DNA from: Chaetoceros tenuissimus
Lineage: Eukaryota; Bacillariophyta; Thalassiosirophyceae; Chaetocerotales; Chaetocerotaceae
NCBI GenBank assembly: GCA_021927905.1
Contig: BLLK01000025.1
Coordinates: forward strand, 248,001 to 312,000
Direction: 5' to 3'
Length of the DNA stretch: 64,000 nt
Part shown: piece after piece, positions 22,201 to 32,661 of the stretch
Position numbering within the stretch: the stretch's first letter is position 1
How the letters are laid out: each line of letters opens with the position of its first letter
Translations under genes and position numbers: made by a program
The notes under the pieces: model-generated
What the model saw: the letters and a program-made list of their open reading frames with translations, nothing else
What the model was told of the DNA's origin: nothing
Database searches by the model: none

Positions 22201-23778
22201 AGATTCAAGGCCGAGGTGCATAGTGGTGGCAAGGGGTCAATCGATCCACTTCTTGTTTGGACATGCATTAAGTCATACATCAAGGGTTCAATTGAGGCAG
22301 TCATCAAGAATGTAACTCAAAAAGCACTGGGAAAGGACGAGTTCCTGTCACTTGGAAGCAAGCGTTGTCGACTGACTCAGGAGCAACGACTAGAGGTATA
22401 TTCTATTTATGAAAGGTATGAACAATACATGTCGGAATCCCACCTTTGGGATGATTGTGACCGCATTGTTTCATTGTTGGAGCGCTTGGAAGTTTGCAAG
22501 AACACAAATCGTGATCAATACGAAAGTTTGAGGTATTCCAAAATTTACATTGATGAGGTTCAAGATTATACTCAAGCAGAGATACTTCTTTTCTTTTATT
22601 TGAGTGGGCCGGGTGACTTATTCTTGGCAGGAGACTCAGCACAAAGTGTGGTGGAAGGCGTCGAATTTCGCTTTGAGGATATCCGCTCGGTCGAATACTA
22701 TGTTGCTCCAGAAAAGCATAATCTGATGTTGCAAAAGCCAATGGTGGTGAATGTGAATTTCCGCAGTCATACTGGGGTCTTGAATATTGCTGCTTCTATT
22801 TTGTCCTATATGTTTGAAGCTTTTCCGAACAGCGCCAAACAGCTGAAAGAGGATCGGGGTATCTTCCAAGGTCCTCGTCCCTCAGTTCTCTATAGATTGG
22901 ACTACAAGAGATTGTCATCTCTTTTTGAGAAATCTCTGAATGGTGCTATTGTATTGGTCAATGACTCACATGTTTCTCGTTACAGGAGACTACTTAATGA
23001 TTACCCTTTGGTCTACGGTATCAGAGCAGCGAAGGGTCTAGAGTTCAAAAGTGTGATAATTCTAGACTTCTTTGGAGACTTGAGGTCGGATCTACAAAAA
23101 CCATGGCGAGAATTATTACTTGGGCGAGCTCAAGAGGACTTTCGGGAGTGCTTTCCTGAAGTTGAAGGACAGCTGAAACTATTGTACACCGGAGTAACGA
23201 GATGTATTGATCGACTATTCTTTATCGAAACTTCAGGCAGTATTGCAGGCGATGCCTGTGTGAGGTGGCTGACTACGACGTCAATTCAAAGGCAGAAAAA
23301 ACATACTTTATCTTTGGCAACTCTTGACAATAAGATTGGAGAAATAGAAGGGGTGGCTATGACAAAGGACGACTGGATATCATCAGGCATTGAAAATGCA
23401 GAAGCAGCTGAAGATTGCCAGAAAGCTAATCTCGCATCAGCAGAATCATTGTTAGAGAAAGCTGTGTATTGCTTTCAACAAGCAGGCGAGGAGTATCTTG
23501 CAAGAAAGGCTCGTGCTCATCGGGATAGTATCCAATTCAAGTCCAGACTTCCTTCACAGAATTTGGTGACGCAGAATGCAATGACAGAAAGTAATGAGAT
23601 GGAAGAATCATTATTTGCAATGGAGGATGAAGCTGCTGCTATTGTAGAACATCTGATGAGAGAGAATCTGTTCATGGAAGCAGAGGATGTATGTTGTTGC
23701 ATTATGCCATATCTTCCAGAGTATGCACAGAAAAAGTTGGAGGTTGAGATTATCAATAAATTGCGATCATTTGGTTAG
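16236..23778 (+). CDS. TRANK1-like ankyrin-repeat / UvrD-type helicase protein
   Basis: Exons 16236..21864 and 21953..23778 give 2484 residues; the 88-bp intron is phase 1 and splits the Walker A loop (GRSGTG|KT). The N-terminus is Lys-rich (MGKKSRKKVGKKEHQ). Ankyrin repeats are evident near residues 800-880 (NILHLAAYFGRKE; AAHVAVSEGHLDLVKL) and 1470-1530 (VHIASAYDRVDIL), followed by an IQ-like segment (LQALFRGRKVRREIK). The C-terminal third is a superfamily 1 helicase core: motif II DEVQD (~2077), GDSAQSV, NFRSHTG, AAKGLEFKSVI, and TGVTR as motif VI. This layout matches TRANK1 (TPR and ankyrin repeat containing protein 1), whose function is poorly known. The minus-strand neighbour does not suggest a role. 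Confidence 0.88.
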
Positions 23779-24115
23779 AGGAAAAAGCGGTTTCATTTTA
23801 AGCATAAAGAAACAATGCTGCATCGAACAGCTTTGTAATCTTTAGACTTGCAAAATCTTCAACATCAATGATTATTTTACTTCTTTAATGAATTTTATAT
23901 AATTTCTACATTTTAAAAATACCAAATGTGATGAGAGCAATAACAATCCATAATGGAATATCTCTCATCTCACTTGAGATTGGTACAAGAAAACATAAAA
24001 CACAATGTTTCTCTATTGATTGTAGATGATTCGAACGGCTGATGGTGACAAGATGGTGTGACAGAAACGTGCAGACCAATTGATAAAAAACAAATTCAGT
24101 AGCACCTTCCCTTCT
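23779..24115. other. convergent spacer, no gene seen
   Basis: AT-rich 3' flanks of the helicase gene (plus) and the next gene (minus). No open frame or repeat was recognised. Confidence 0.45.
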
Positions 24116-24741
24116 TTATTTTGATCTTTTTGCACGTCGAAGAAGCTCGGCCTGAAGGATTTTTCTCTTCTTGTTCTTGTCCTTCATGATGTTTTTTCTC
24201 TTTTCTTTAATTTGCTCTTCTGTGTAACCACGGAGTAGGTCATTTTTATCTGTTTTCGCTTGGTCGACAAGCTCACAGATTCGTTTTGGCTTATTGTCGA
24301 CAGTTTTAAGCCTCTCTTCTAGATGAGCGACAGTATTTGGTGACCAAAAACAGCGTGGTCGTCTTGAGGGACTTCATTGCGATCATTGATATCATTGTCA
24401 TTAGGAGCAATTTCCAGTACATCTTCATTTGGTCCATGTCTTTCTTGGGGGTCAGGTACAACAGAATCTCTCAGAGGAGAGACGGTGGTTGCATTTCCAG
24501 AAGCTTCAACAGAGGAGATCAAATTCTCATCGTTTGCTTGTGCGGTTCCAGTTGCACTCTGAAGAGACTCATCCGAGTTACTTTCATTTCTTCCATTGAC
24601 TTGGGTAGAGATTGATACAGGAATGGGGGAAGGAGGTTCACTGTCATCAATTACAGGATCTTCACTTGGCGAAACAGTAATTGCGGATGTCTTCTTTGAA
24701 AGGAATTTACCGAAAAGCTGCTCTGGAGTTGGAAAAGACAT
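24116..24741 (-). CDS. unknown protein with acidic N-half and basic coiled C-half; apparent frameshift
   Basis: The minus-strand frame from ATG 24741 (MSFPTPEQLFGKFLS) runs open for 140 codons. A second frame, offset by one base, then continues open to a stop at 24116 and encodes a helix-rich Lys/Arg segment (LLRGYTEEQIKEKRKN; LLRRAKRSK). The two overlap at the run of five A on the plus strand (24346-24350). No GT-AG intron of usable size would join them. One extra base in that run would make one protein of about 208 residues. The cause is either a sequencing/assembly error in the homopolymer or a real frameshift allele. No known domain; the basic end suggests a nucleic-acid or nuclear role. 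Confidence 0.55.
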
Positions 24742-24825
24742 CTTGGTCTGATTTTTTTCTGTATCTGGAGTAGTATTTTAGAAAATATTGTTTTTATGAG
24801 AGCTGTGTATCAGCTTTTAGAACAT

Positions 24826-25040
24826 CGTGATTTCCCTGGACTGAAATGAAAATGGCTACCGCCAAAACTGAAATACGTACGGAACTCTCTTTGCAAGACT
24901 GAGTCTCTTTCCAAAATCATGATTTCGATGTCTCTGGACTGAAATGTTTCCGCCAAATCTGAAATACAGGAATTGTCTTGGCAAGACTGATTCTCTTTCC
25001 CAATACCTATAGAACATACACATGGCGCCAAAATTGAAAC
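24826..25040. promoter_or_regulatory. repeated E2F-like elements in a bidirectional promoter
   Basis: Two imperfect ~85-bp direct repeats (ctggactgaaatg...CCGCCAAA.ctgaaatac...gcaagactga.tctctttcc) carry CCGCCAAA at 24859-24866 and 24950-24957. A third site, GCGCCAAA, lies at 25025-25032. All are followed by 'A.TGAAA'. TTTGGCGG/TTTGGCGC is the E2F/DP consensus in plants and animals. The region lies between the frameshifted gene (minus) and cullin-4 (plus). Site use is inference. Confidence 0.45.
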
Positions 25041-25404
25041 AGAACTCATTCACAGTAAAAGTAGAGAGAGGAGAGGAATTCATAAATTGGAGCACGACTA
25101 CGTTTAGATACTAGAAAAATAGGTGCAAAAATGTAAAACAATGACAGCCAAATCTACTCCGTTTGTCGTGACAGTGAACAAGCCATATAAATGGATTACT
25201 ATAGCCACATAAGCACTCACACATCGAAGAAAGCAAAACACCACAGCTCTCAAGCTCTCTCTCATCATTGATCATTGTGTTGATGATGGATACATGTCTC
25301 ATGTAATTACATAAGTGGTTGCATTGGTATCTATTCAAAACTGTACACCTCCTTTCACCTCAAACACCAATCACGATCCTCTAGTTCATATAGTCCCTAT
25401 CAAA

Positions 25405-28400
25405 ATGATGCGGGGCAACATTCGTCGAAAGAAAAAGACGTCGGGAAGCAGCATCAAAATTAAACCCTTCTCCAAGCCGCCTTCCCTTCCTGATGACTTT
25501 TATGCAACCTCTTCATCTCTCCTCTTCTCCTCCCTCCATGCTATTCTTCAACAGGAGTCGACATTGAATTACAATAATGAATTCATTGAAGCAGTTCAAA
25601 GCTATTATCGTGATTTGGACATGGGCAAACTCGATTCTCGTTCAAGTGCTCCATCGTATCCAGGACGACAGCAGCAACAAGTCATGATGCCAAGTAAGGA
25701 AGAATTGTATGGCAAAGTCCAAGATCTCTGCAGTCACAATTATGGTCCAAAACTCTACAAAGAATTGATTCATGTTTTAGATCAGGCAGCTTATACCTGT
25801 CTATCACGTCTTTTAGGCACACAGACATCTCCTAGTAGTTCATCTGTCATTTTGTATCCGACTAGAAATTGCAGTGAGGATACAAGTCAAGGCAAGCAAC
25901 TTTATTTCACTTCCATGGAAGAAGATAAAGATGCCAAGGAGGGAAGCACCATATTGGAACATATTTGGGGAGTCTACTCGACATATATTCAATTTTTAAA
26001 TTGTGTCCGCACTATTTTCCTGTCATTGGATAGAATGTATCTCTATCTACCACCGAATCAAGAGGGAGCTAGAGAAGGGACAGTTTTATCGCGTACAGCC
26101 TCTGCAAAGCATAATGAACAGACATTTATTGACATGAATTCTACTGCTGGTATTGCATGGGATATCTGGGATGTAGGTATGGATTGTCTCTACAAACACA
26201 TGGCTATGGTTGTCAAACAGGGATATGCTACTGCGGCGGTAGCTGCTTCTGCATCTACTTCTTCTACATCGATGGAGATCTCACATGCGAAATATTCCAT
26301 TTTGGAAACTTTGAAGGAGAGAACTACCAAATGTATCATTGCAGAGTTGGACATGAGTCAATCGGATCCTATGCAAATGGACACTTCTTCTGATGGAAGC
26401 ATGATGCATAAATCTCTACTTAGAGACTGTTGTTCTATATTTCGTTCTCTTGCAGAAGTCAGTCAGCATCATCAAGGCAACATTCATAAAGACTTTTTGA
26501 ATCTTTTGACAAAGGAAATGACAAGCTATTTCCAAGCAGAGTCCAAACACTGGATGTCCAATGTTAATCTTCATTCCTCTATTCCATCCAAGACTTCCTA
26601 TGATGCATCTGCACTTCTTCATCATATTCATCATCGTGTTCAACAGGTAGATGGTATGACTACCTACTATCATTTATTTCCTGAAAGTAGCACCACCGCA
26701 GATGCCATCTTGTCCATTCCTTCGAAGCGCAAAAAGAAGAAGTTGCATCTGTTTACCCATTTGGTGGAGAAGTATCTACTTACTCCACACTTTACACCGC
26801 AACTTTTGTTGCATCCTATGAACCTATTTCCAATCTTAGATAGAGAAGAAGAAGCAGGTCCGAACCGTAAGGATGCTAAACTGCTCTTTCAACTCAGTAA
26901 ACGTTGCGTCAAGGATTCCTACTCGTCATCGACGGCAGTGAGTGGATTGACCATTACTTCTTCAACTGGAATGGAACTCCTTCGTCGAGCTTATGAACAA
27001 TATGGTCAAGAACGGGGAATGGGAATTATGCAACCTAACAACAATGCTCCAGTTAATAATGTAGCACTTGGTCCAACGAAACCACCTCCACAATTGACTC
27101 AGCGAGAAATGAATAATCAAATCGTGACAAATTTACTGCAATACAAGTCACATTTGGAATATCTTCTCAAGGAATCTTTTGAAAATAATGAATTCTTTGT
27201 CAAAACTATGCGAAAGATTTTGGAAGATGTTTTGAATAATGGTGAAGTGGATGAATCGGATATTGGAATCAGTCACAGTGCACCCCGTCGTGCTTCACGT
27301 GCTACAGATGGTGGAAAGCGAATTGCGGAGCTACTTGCAAAATTTATGGATTTGAGATTTAAGAATACCAAGGCGAGTTTGGGGTCTTCACCGTTCAAAA
27401 GTCGGGGGTCAACTTCGATTTCATCTGCATCTACAGCGAATACCCATTCCAATATGGATGAGTTGCAAACTTCAGTATTGGATTTATTTGTACATATTCA
27501 ATCCAAAGATGTTTTTGAAGCATTTTACAGACGTGATTTATCCAAACGTCTCTTAATGAATAAAAGTGCAAGCATTGATGCAGAACGCTCATTTGTTTCG
27601 AAGCTCAAGGCAGAATGTGGAACTGGATACACCTCCAAGATGGAAGGAATGTTTAAGGATATGGAATTGTCCAAGGATGTCATGACTGATTACACTGAGC
27701 ATTTAGCTGGACCAGGACAAAGAGCAAATGCTTCAGTGAGTATGGAAGTGCAGTTACTAACTACTGGATATTGGCCTGGACAGACTCAATTTCCAGATAT
27801 CAACTTGCCATCAAGCCTTTCGGAGATGAAGGAGGAGTTTGAAACATACTACAAGTCAAAATTTCAAGGTCGTCGCATTGTTTGGCAAAATGGACTAGGA
27901 AATTGTATTGTCAAAGCTAACTTTCCAAAATGCAATGGAGCTAGGGAACTCAACGTGAATTTATGTCAAGCTCTAGTGCTTTTATGTTTCAATGATGATG
28001 AGGACAACACACAGTCTATTCAATTAAATATTGAGCAAATAATGCAAAAGACTGGTATTACTGACAGAGGCGAAGCAGAACGAATTTTACAAAGTCTAAG
28101 TATGGGACGTGAAGGAACCCAGGTACTGAGAAGAGTAGACATGTCCGCAGCTATGAATACTGCTTCTGAATCAAATACACCAAGGAAAAAGCACAAGACT
28201 AACCGCAAAGCTATCTCGGATACCGATCTATTTGAATTCAATTCCTCTTTCCAGTCTAATCAACGTCGAATTCGCATTACTAATATTCAACTCAAAGAGA
28301 CTAGTGCTGATCGCAAGAAGACTCATGAATCTGTTATTCTGGATCGTCTCCATTTAATTGATGCAGCCATTGTGCGCATTATGAAGGCGAGAAAGACACT

Positions 28401-28551
28401 GGAGCATAGAGACTTGGTAGGTGAGGTAATGACTCAATTGAAATTTCCGGCAAATGGAGTGGACGTCAAGAAAAGAATTGAAAGTCTCATAGAAAGGGAA
28501 TATCTTGAACGTGTAGAGGGACAAGCATCAAGGTACAACTATTTAGCATAA
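25405..28551 (+). CDS. CUL4: cullin-4-like scaffold of a CRL ubiquitin ligase
   Basis: ATG 25405 gives 1048 residues; the frame is open further upstream but without an ATG. The N-terminus IKIKPFSKPPSLPDDF resembles the CUL4 head, which binds DDB1. Cullin repeats fill the N-terminal half. The cullin homology domain includes DVFEAFYRRDLSKRLL and WPGQTQFPDINLPSSL. The C-terminal winged-helix segment contains the neddylation site (VRIMKARKTLEH; acceptor Lys ~994) and ends SRYNYLA as cullins do. The protein is 250-300 residues longer than animal CUL4 because of Ser/Thr-rich insertions (e.g. residues ~660-700 and ~890-930). It scaffolds RBX1-E2 with substrate adaptors for ubiquitylation in DNA-damage and cell-cycle control. 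Confidence 0.9.
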   Translation: MMRGNIRRKKKTSGSSIKIKPFSKPPSLPDDFYATSSSLLFSSLHAILQQESTLNYNNEFIEAVQSYYRDLDMGKLDSRSSAPSYPGRQQQQVMMPSKEELYGKVQDLCSHNYGPKLYKELIHVLDQAAYTCLSRLLGTQTSPSSSSVILYPTRNCSEDTSQGKQLYFTSMEEDKDAKEGSTILEHIWGVYSTYIQFLNCVRTIFLSLDRMYLYLPPNQEGAREGTVLSRTASAKHNEQTFIDMNSTAGIAWDIWDVGMDCLYKHMAMVVKQGYATAAVAASASTSSTSMEISHAKYSILETLKERTTKCIIAELDMSQSDPMQMDTSSDGSMMHKSLLRDCCSIFRSLAEVSQHHQGNIHKDFLNLLTKEMTSYFQAESKHWMSNVNLHSSIPSKTSYDASALLHHIHHRVQQVDGMTTYYHLFPESSTTADAILSIPSKRKKKKLHLFTHLVEKYLLTPHFTPQLLLHPMNLFPILDREEEAGPNRKDAKLLFQLSKRCVKDSYSSSTAVSGLTITSSTGMELLRRAYEQYGQERGMGIMQPNNNAPVNNVALGPTKPPPQLTQREMNNQIVTNLLQYKSHLEYLLKESFENNEFFVKTMRKILEDVLNNGEVDESDIGISHSAPRRASRATDGGKRIAELLAKFMDLRFKNTKASLGSSPFKSRGSTSISSASTANTHSNMDELQTSVLDLFVHIQSKDVFEAFYRRDLSKRLLMNKSASIDAERSFVSKLKAECGTGYTSKMEGMFKDMELSKDVMTDYTEHLAGPGQRANASVSMEVQLLTTGYWPGQTQFPDINLPSSLSEMKEEFETYYKSKFQGRRIVWQNGLGNCIVKANFPKCNGARELNVNLCQALVLLCFNDDEDNTQSIQLNIEQIMQKTGITDRGEAERILQSLSMGREGTQVLRRVDMSAAMNTASESNTPRKKHKTNRKAISDTDLFEFNSSFQSNQRRIRITNIQLKETSADRKKTHESVILDRLHLIDAAIVRIMKARKTLEHRDLVGEVMTQLKFPANGVDVKKRIESLIEREYLERVEGQASRYNYLA

Positions 28552-28962
28552 GGCAATATAGGATTAATGAATTGAATTTGAAAACAAATCTATCTACGAT
28601 AGTACCATTTATTTTTAGAGTTCTTTTTGGTAATTTTCCAGGGTTGCTTGAGATAATTTATAGATTAGTCATGCTCGCATGTTAGGTAAGAATTTAGAAA
28701 AACAAAAGTAGTACGTATACCAAAACTGCGTATCCGGAGAATATTACTGCAAATTCGGCTACTTTGGATTGGAAGTACCTCCCATGCAGCCATAGGAGGG
28801 GCCTACAAAAGGAGGCAAATCGGTTAAAGCAGGTCCTAGCAAAGGAAAAAGATACACTGCGTAGGGGGAGCATAAAGAAGAAATAATAGCAAGTAGCAAA
28901 TGGTAAATCAAGCCCATATAATTCATAAAAAAGGGTACAAGACTAACTAGTAACCATTTAGT
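28552..28962. other. convergent spacer, no gene seen
   Basis: 3' flanks of cullin-4 (plus) and IF-2 (minus). A slightly more G-rich patch at about 28780-28870 has no coding frame, hairpin or repeat that I can support. Confidence 0.45.
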
Positions 28963-31900
28963 TTAAACAAACTTCTTCTTCATTTCAATGGAGTAGCATT
29001 CAATGACATCACCTTCTAAAATGTCTGTGTAATCCAGTAGATTGAGACCACATTCTTCTCCTCTTCTAATCTCTGTTACTTCTTCCTTTACTTTTCTAAT
29101 ACTCTTGGCCTTTAAGTCATCGGCCACTATTTCACCATTCCTCTTTACTCTATACTTACACTCCAACATTGTCTTGGAGTCAGCAACTTTTTTCTTATCC
29201 AAGTAAAGGCGTCCATCATTGACTTTGAGACCGGCAACTGTCTCAGCATCTCTATTATTATTAATATTGAAAACAGCTTGAACCTTTGCGTCACCATGTA
29301 CTGTCTCAACTGGTGTTGCTGGACAATATTCCGAGAATACATCTTTGGCCTCATCTAGTAGGTGGTAAATTACATCATGACTCCGAATTTCAACCTGGTT
29401 CTCGGCTGCCATTGACATTGCGTTTTTGTCCTTCGACCCTTTGAGATTGAAACAAAAGATTGTTGCTCCACTTTCAGCAGCAACTGTAACATCAAAGGGA
29501 GTGACATGCCCTATGCTGACTTCGACAGGATCTATGCACAGATTTAGGGTAGACTCATGTTGAATAGCAGTAATCGTGTCATGTAGTGCAGCTAATGTTC
29601 CATCTGCGTCAGCTTTTAATATAACTGGGATACGAATCTGATCGGACTCCTCAGTTTCAATTTCACTTTCAACAGATTCTTCATCCAGCCCATATTTTTT
29701 CAATACGTTGTTGGCCATAAATCCCTTTTTTGATGCTCCTCCTGTTACAACAACGTCTAGTTTTGCATTCGACTCTTGTGCACGGTAGGAAGACGATGAC
29801 GCTAAAGCCTCTCTCTTTGCAATTAACTCTTTTGCGATCTCTTCTGACTTGACACAAACAATTGGATCTCCAGCTTTGGGTAAGGTTTTAAGCCCAACGA
29901 TACGAACAGGTTGAGATGGACTTGCCTTCTTGATTCCCTTATTGTCAACTTTTTTGAATTCGTGAGAAACAAAATAAGAACGATGCGTTCATGCATTCTA
30001 TGGTACTATGTCAAAACTTACCATCGTTGAGGATTCGAACTTTACCACCATGGACTCCACTGACAACAAAGTCACCTACTTCCAGTTTTCCCCATCTTAT
30101 GATACAGTCTGCAACGACTCCAAGTCCCTTTTCCATCTTTGCATCAATGATGAGACCTTCTGCTCTAGACTCAGCATCAGCCCTAAGATCCATGACCTCA
30201 CTTTGAAGTACAAGTCCCTCAATCAAGTAATCTAAACCTTCACCTGTCATTCCACTCAAAGGATAAATAGGGACTGCATCAAATTCACTACCTGTTTGAG
30301 CCATCCTCTCACTATAGATGTCATGTTCCATAAGCTGATTCTCTATTCTAGTCATACTTTCTTCCATATTAATACCGGGCTTATCAATCTTTGTCATGGC
30401 TACAACCATGGAAATTGATCCTGGTTGTGCTCGTGCGATGCTTTTGTACATATCAATAATTTCAACAGTTTGAGGTGAAACTCCATCATCAGAAGCTACA
30501 ACGAGGACAATGACATCTGCACCATTGGATCCCGACTGTCGCATAGCCTTAAATGCAGCATGACCCGGTGTATCCAAAAATGTGACAGCATCCACATCAT
30601 TACTTCCTGATGCTAGAGTTTCTGTACCTGGAAGTTTTACTTGAAATGCTGATACTACTTGTGTGATACCACCCGCTTCAGTTCCAGCAACATTCCCAAA
30701 TTCATCATCTTTATCCTTGCCCTTCTTCTTTTTCTTTTTAGATTTCTTTTTCTTCTTTTGATTTCCATTTGGATTTGCATCGGCAGCTTTCTGTCGTAAC
30801 CTATCCATGAGAGTAGTCTTTCCATGATCCACATGTCCCATGATACAAACAACAGGAGGACGTGGTGGATACGATTGATACAATTCATCTTCATAAGTCA
30901 TTTCGGATGATGTGCCATCTTCTGATTCGCCTGCTTGCCGTCTCATTCTACTTTCCGCCGCTTCCATGGAACATTTGCCTCTCTTTTGACGAATAGGCTC
31001 CAATCCCAATTCCATAGCTACTAATTCACAAACTTCTGGATCTACTTTGTAAGAGTCATCATCTGCTTTTGGAGATTCACCCAAGTCACGCAGTAATTGA
31101 ATCAATTTATCCTTTTGAACTCGTAACAAAAATGAAAGCTCGGACAAATTCAAGTTTCTTGGAGGTAACAATACCTCTTTACTTTCTTCCTCTTTTGCAA
31201 TTGCATTTTCTTTGAGTGAAAAATCATTTTCCTTCATGAGTTCTTTTTGTAGCAATTGTGCTTCACTTGGTCCACGTTGTTGATAAGCATTCTGATTATT
31301 ATTGTTGTAGTTCCCATTTCTATGGTTTCGATTCCTGTATTGATTTCTTTCACGAAAGGATTGATTCCCATAGCTATTATTGTAATTGTTATTATTTAGT
31401 TGATTTTGGTTGTCATTGTTTGGCTTTCTCGACATGCGTAGCAATTGATCTAATCTTGACTCGGACGACGATTGAAAATGATTGTGTAATCTAGTCGTAT
31501 TGTTTCCAAAATTGTTTCCATTCTTTTGAAACGATGGAGATTGCTGATTCCTCGATGAATCTTGATCCTTTGCAGGAGCAGCTTGACGACGTTCTCGATC
31601 AGCTGCGAGACTTTGCATGAATGCTTCACGCAGCTTTTCAATCCCATTCATGGAATTATTGGATGTCTTGCGAAATCTACTTTGTGTCTGATTATTATTT
31701 TTCTTTGCATGAAACTTTTGTTTGTTTCTATTTTGCTGAGAATTGTTATTGTTGCTCTGATTGTTGCTCTGATTGTTTCCATTGTTGTTTCGATGCTGTT
31801 TGAATGCATTTTCCAATCGCTGCTCAGACTTTGTACTTCCTTTCTTTGCATTCCTCCATGGATTGTTTTTCTGCTGCCCTTGGTTTCTACGATTGCCTTG

Positions 31901-32134
31901 TCCAGGTCCTCTCTTATTCTGATTGAATCTTTTCTTTTGTTGCTGTTGAGAAGCAGCTTTGGAATCTTTCTTTGGAGCTGTAGATTCTGTCGAAAAGGGT
32001 TGATGTGCTTGTCTGAGGAAATGATCGAGAGAAGCTATTGAATGCGTCTGAGATTCAAAGAGAGATGTATAAGGCAGGCTCCTTTGACTCATGTAGAGAT
32101 TTGCATTCTTCAAATTTCGTGATAATCGCAGCAT
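28963..32134 (-). CDS. mitochondrial-type translation initiation factor IF-2
   Basis: Exons 30022..32134 and 28963..29948 on the minus strand, 1032 residues. The 73-bp phase-1 intron (GTAAGT...AAAAAAG) joins VRILND to VDNKGIKKASPSQPV. The N-terminus (MLRLSRNLKNANLYMSQRS) looks like a mitochondrial presequence, followed by ~200 residues very rich in Asn, Gln, Lys and Arg. The G domain shows GHVDHGKTT (G1), DTPGHAAF (G3) and TKID in place of the usual NKxD (G4), then domains II-IV. An extra Lys-rich block lies between G1 and the conserved GGITQ switch. IF-2 brings initiator fMet-tRNA to the ribosome. Confidence 0.92.
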
Positions 32135-32661
32135 GTTTTATATGTCAACCTATGATAAGGTTAATTCTACTGACGTCTCTTCAGATGCTCTCTTTGTTAC
32201 AACAGGCCTAGATTGTGGAGACTACTAACCAAAGAAAAAGAAACAAAGCTATATCAACAAATATACTCTTTGCAAAGTAGAGAATACAGAAAGTCTCTTT
32301 CAATACATTGTGTGTGTGTTGTCCTCATTTTGTTAAAAAGGTGTGGCCGAATTTTATTCTAGCCATTCAAATGATATAGCCAAATAAAAACAGTAGCCCC
32401 AACACAAGAGGATAACTTTTCTTCCATCAGCGCTTGATCTAATTTCTTTTTTTATGACGGTCATTTCACCTGCCTTCCCAAAGATGCCTTCGCAACGATC
32501 TATTTTGCCCCGTTTTGGCGATAGTTTTAATTATTAATCTTAAAAAATATGTTCCTCTTTGCACTAGTTGTCTGCACACCCTCATAAAAAATAGTAGATT
32601 ACTTTTGAACTTCTATTTTTGATACTCTTTTTGCATATTCTAATTATTGGCTGTTTGAAGC
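32135..32661. other. divergent intergenic region, part of a segmental duplication
   Basis: Lies between IF-2 (minus) and the first DUF3592 gene (plus). From about 32335 onward (aaaaaggtgtggccgaattttattctagcc...) it is repeated upstream of the second paralogue, from about 34080, so the duplicated unit includes the promoter. A TGACGTC element occurs at 32172-32178. Confidence 0.6.

Noticed and set aside
31562-32041. 159-codon plus-strand frame opposite IF-2
   Set aside because: It is antisense to the Asn/Gln-rich head of IF-2. The open frame follows from AAT/CAA-rich codons and has no domain.
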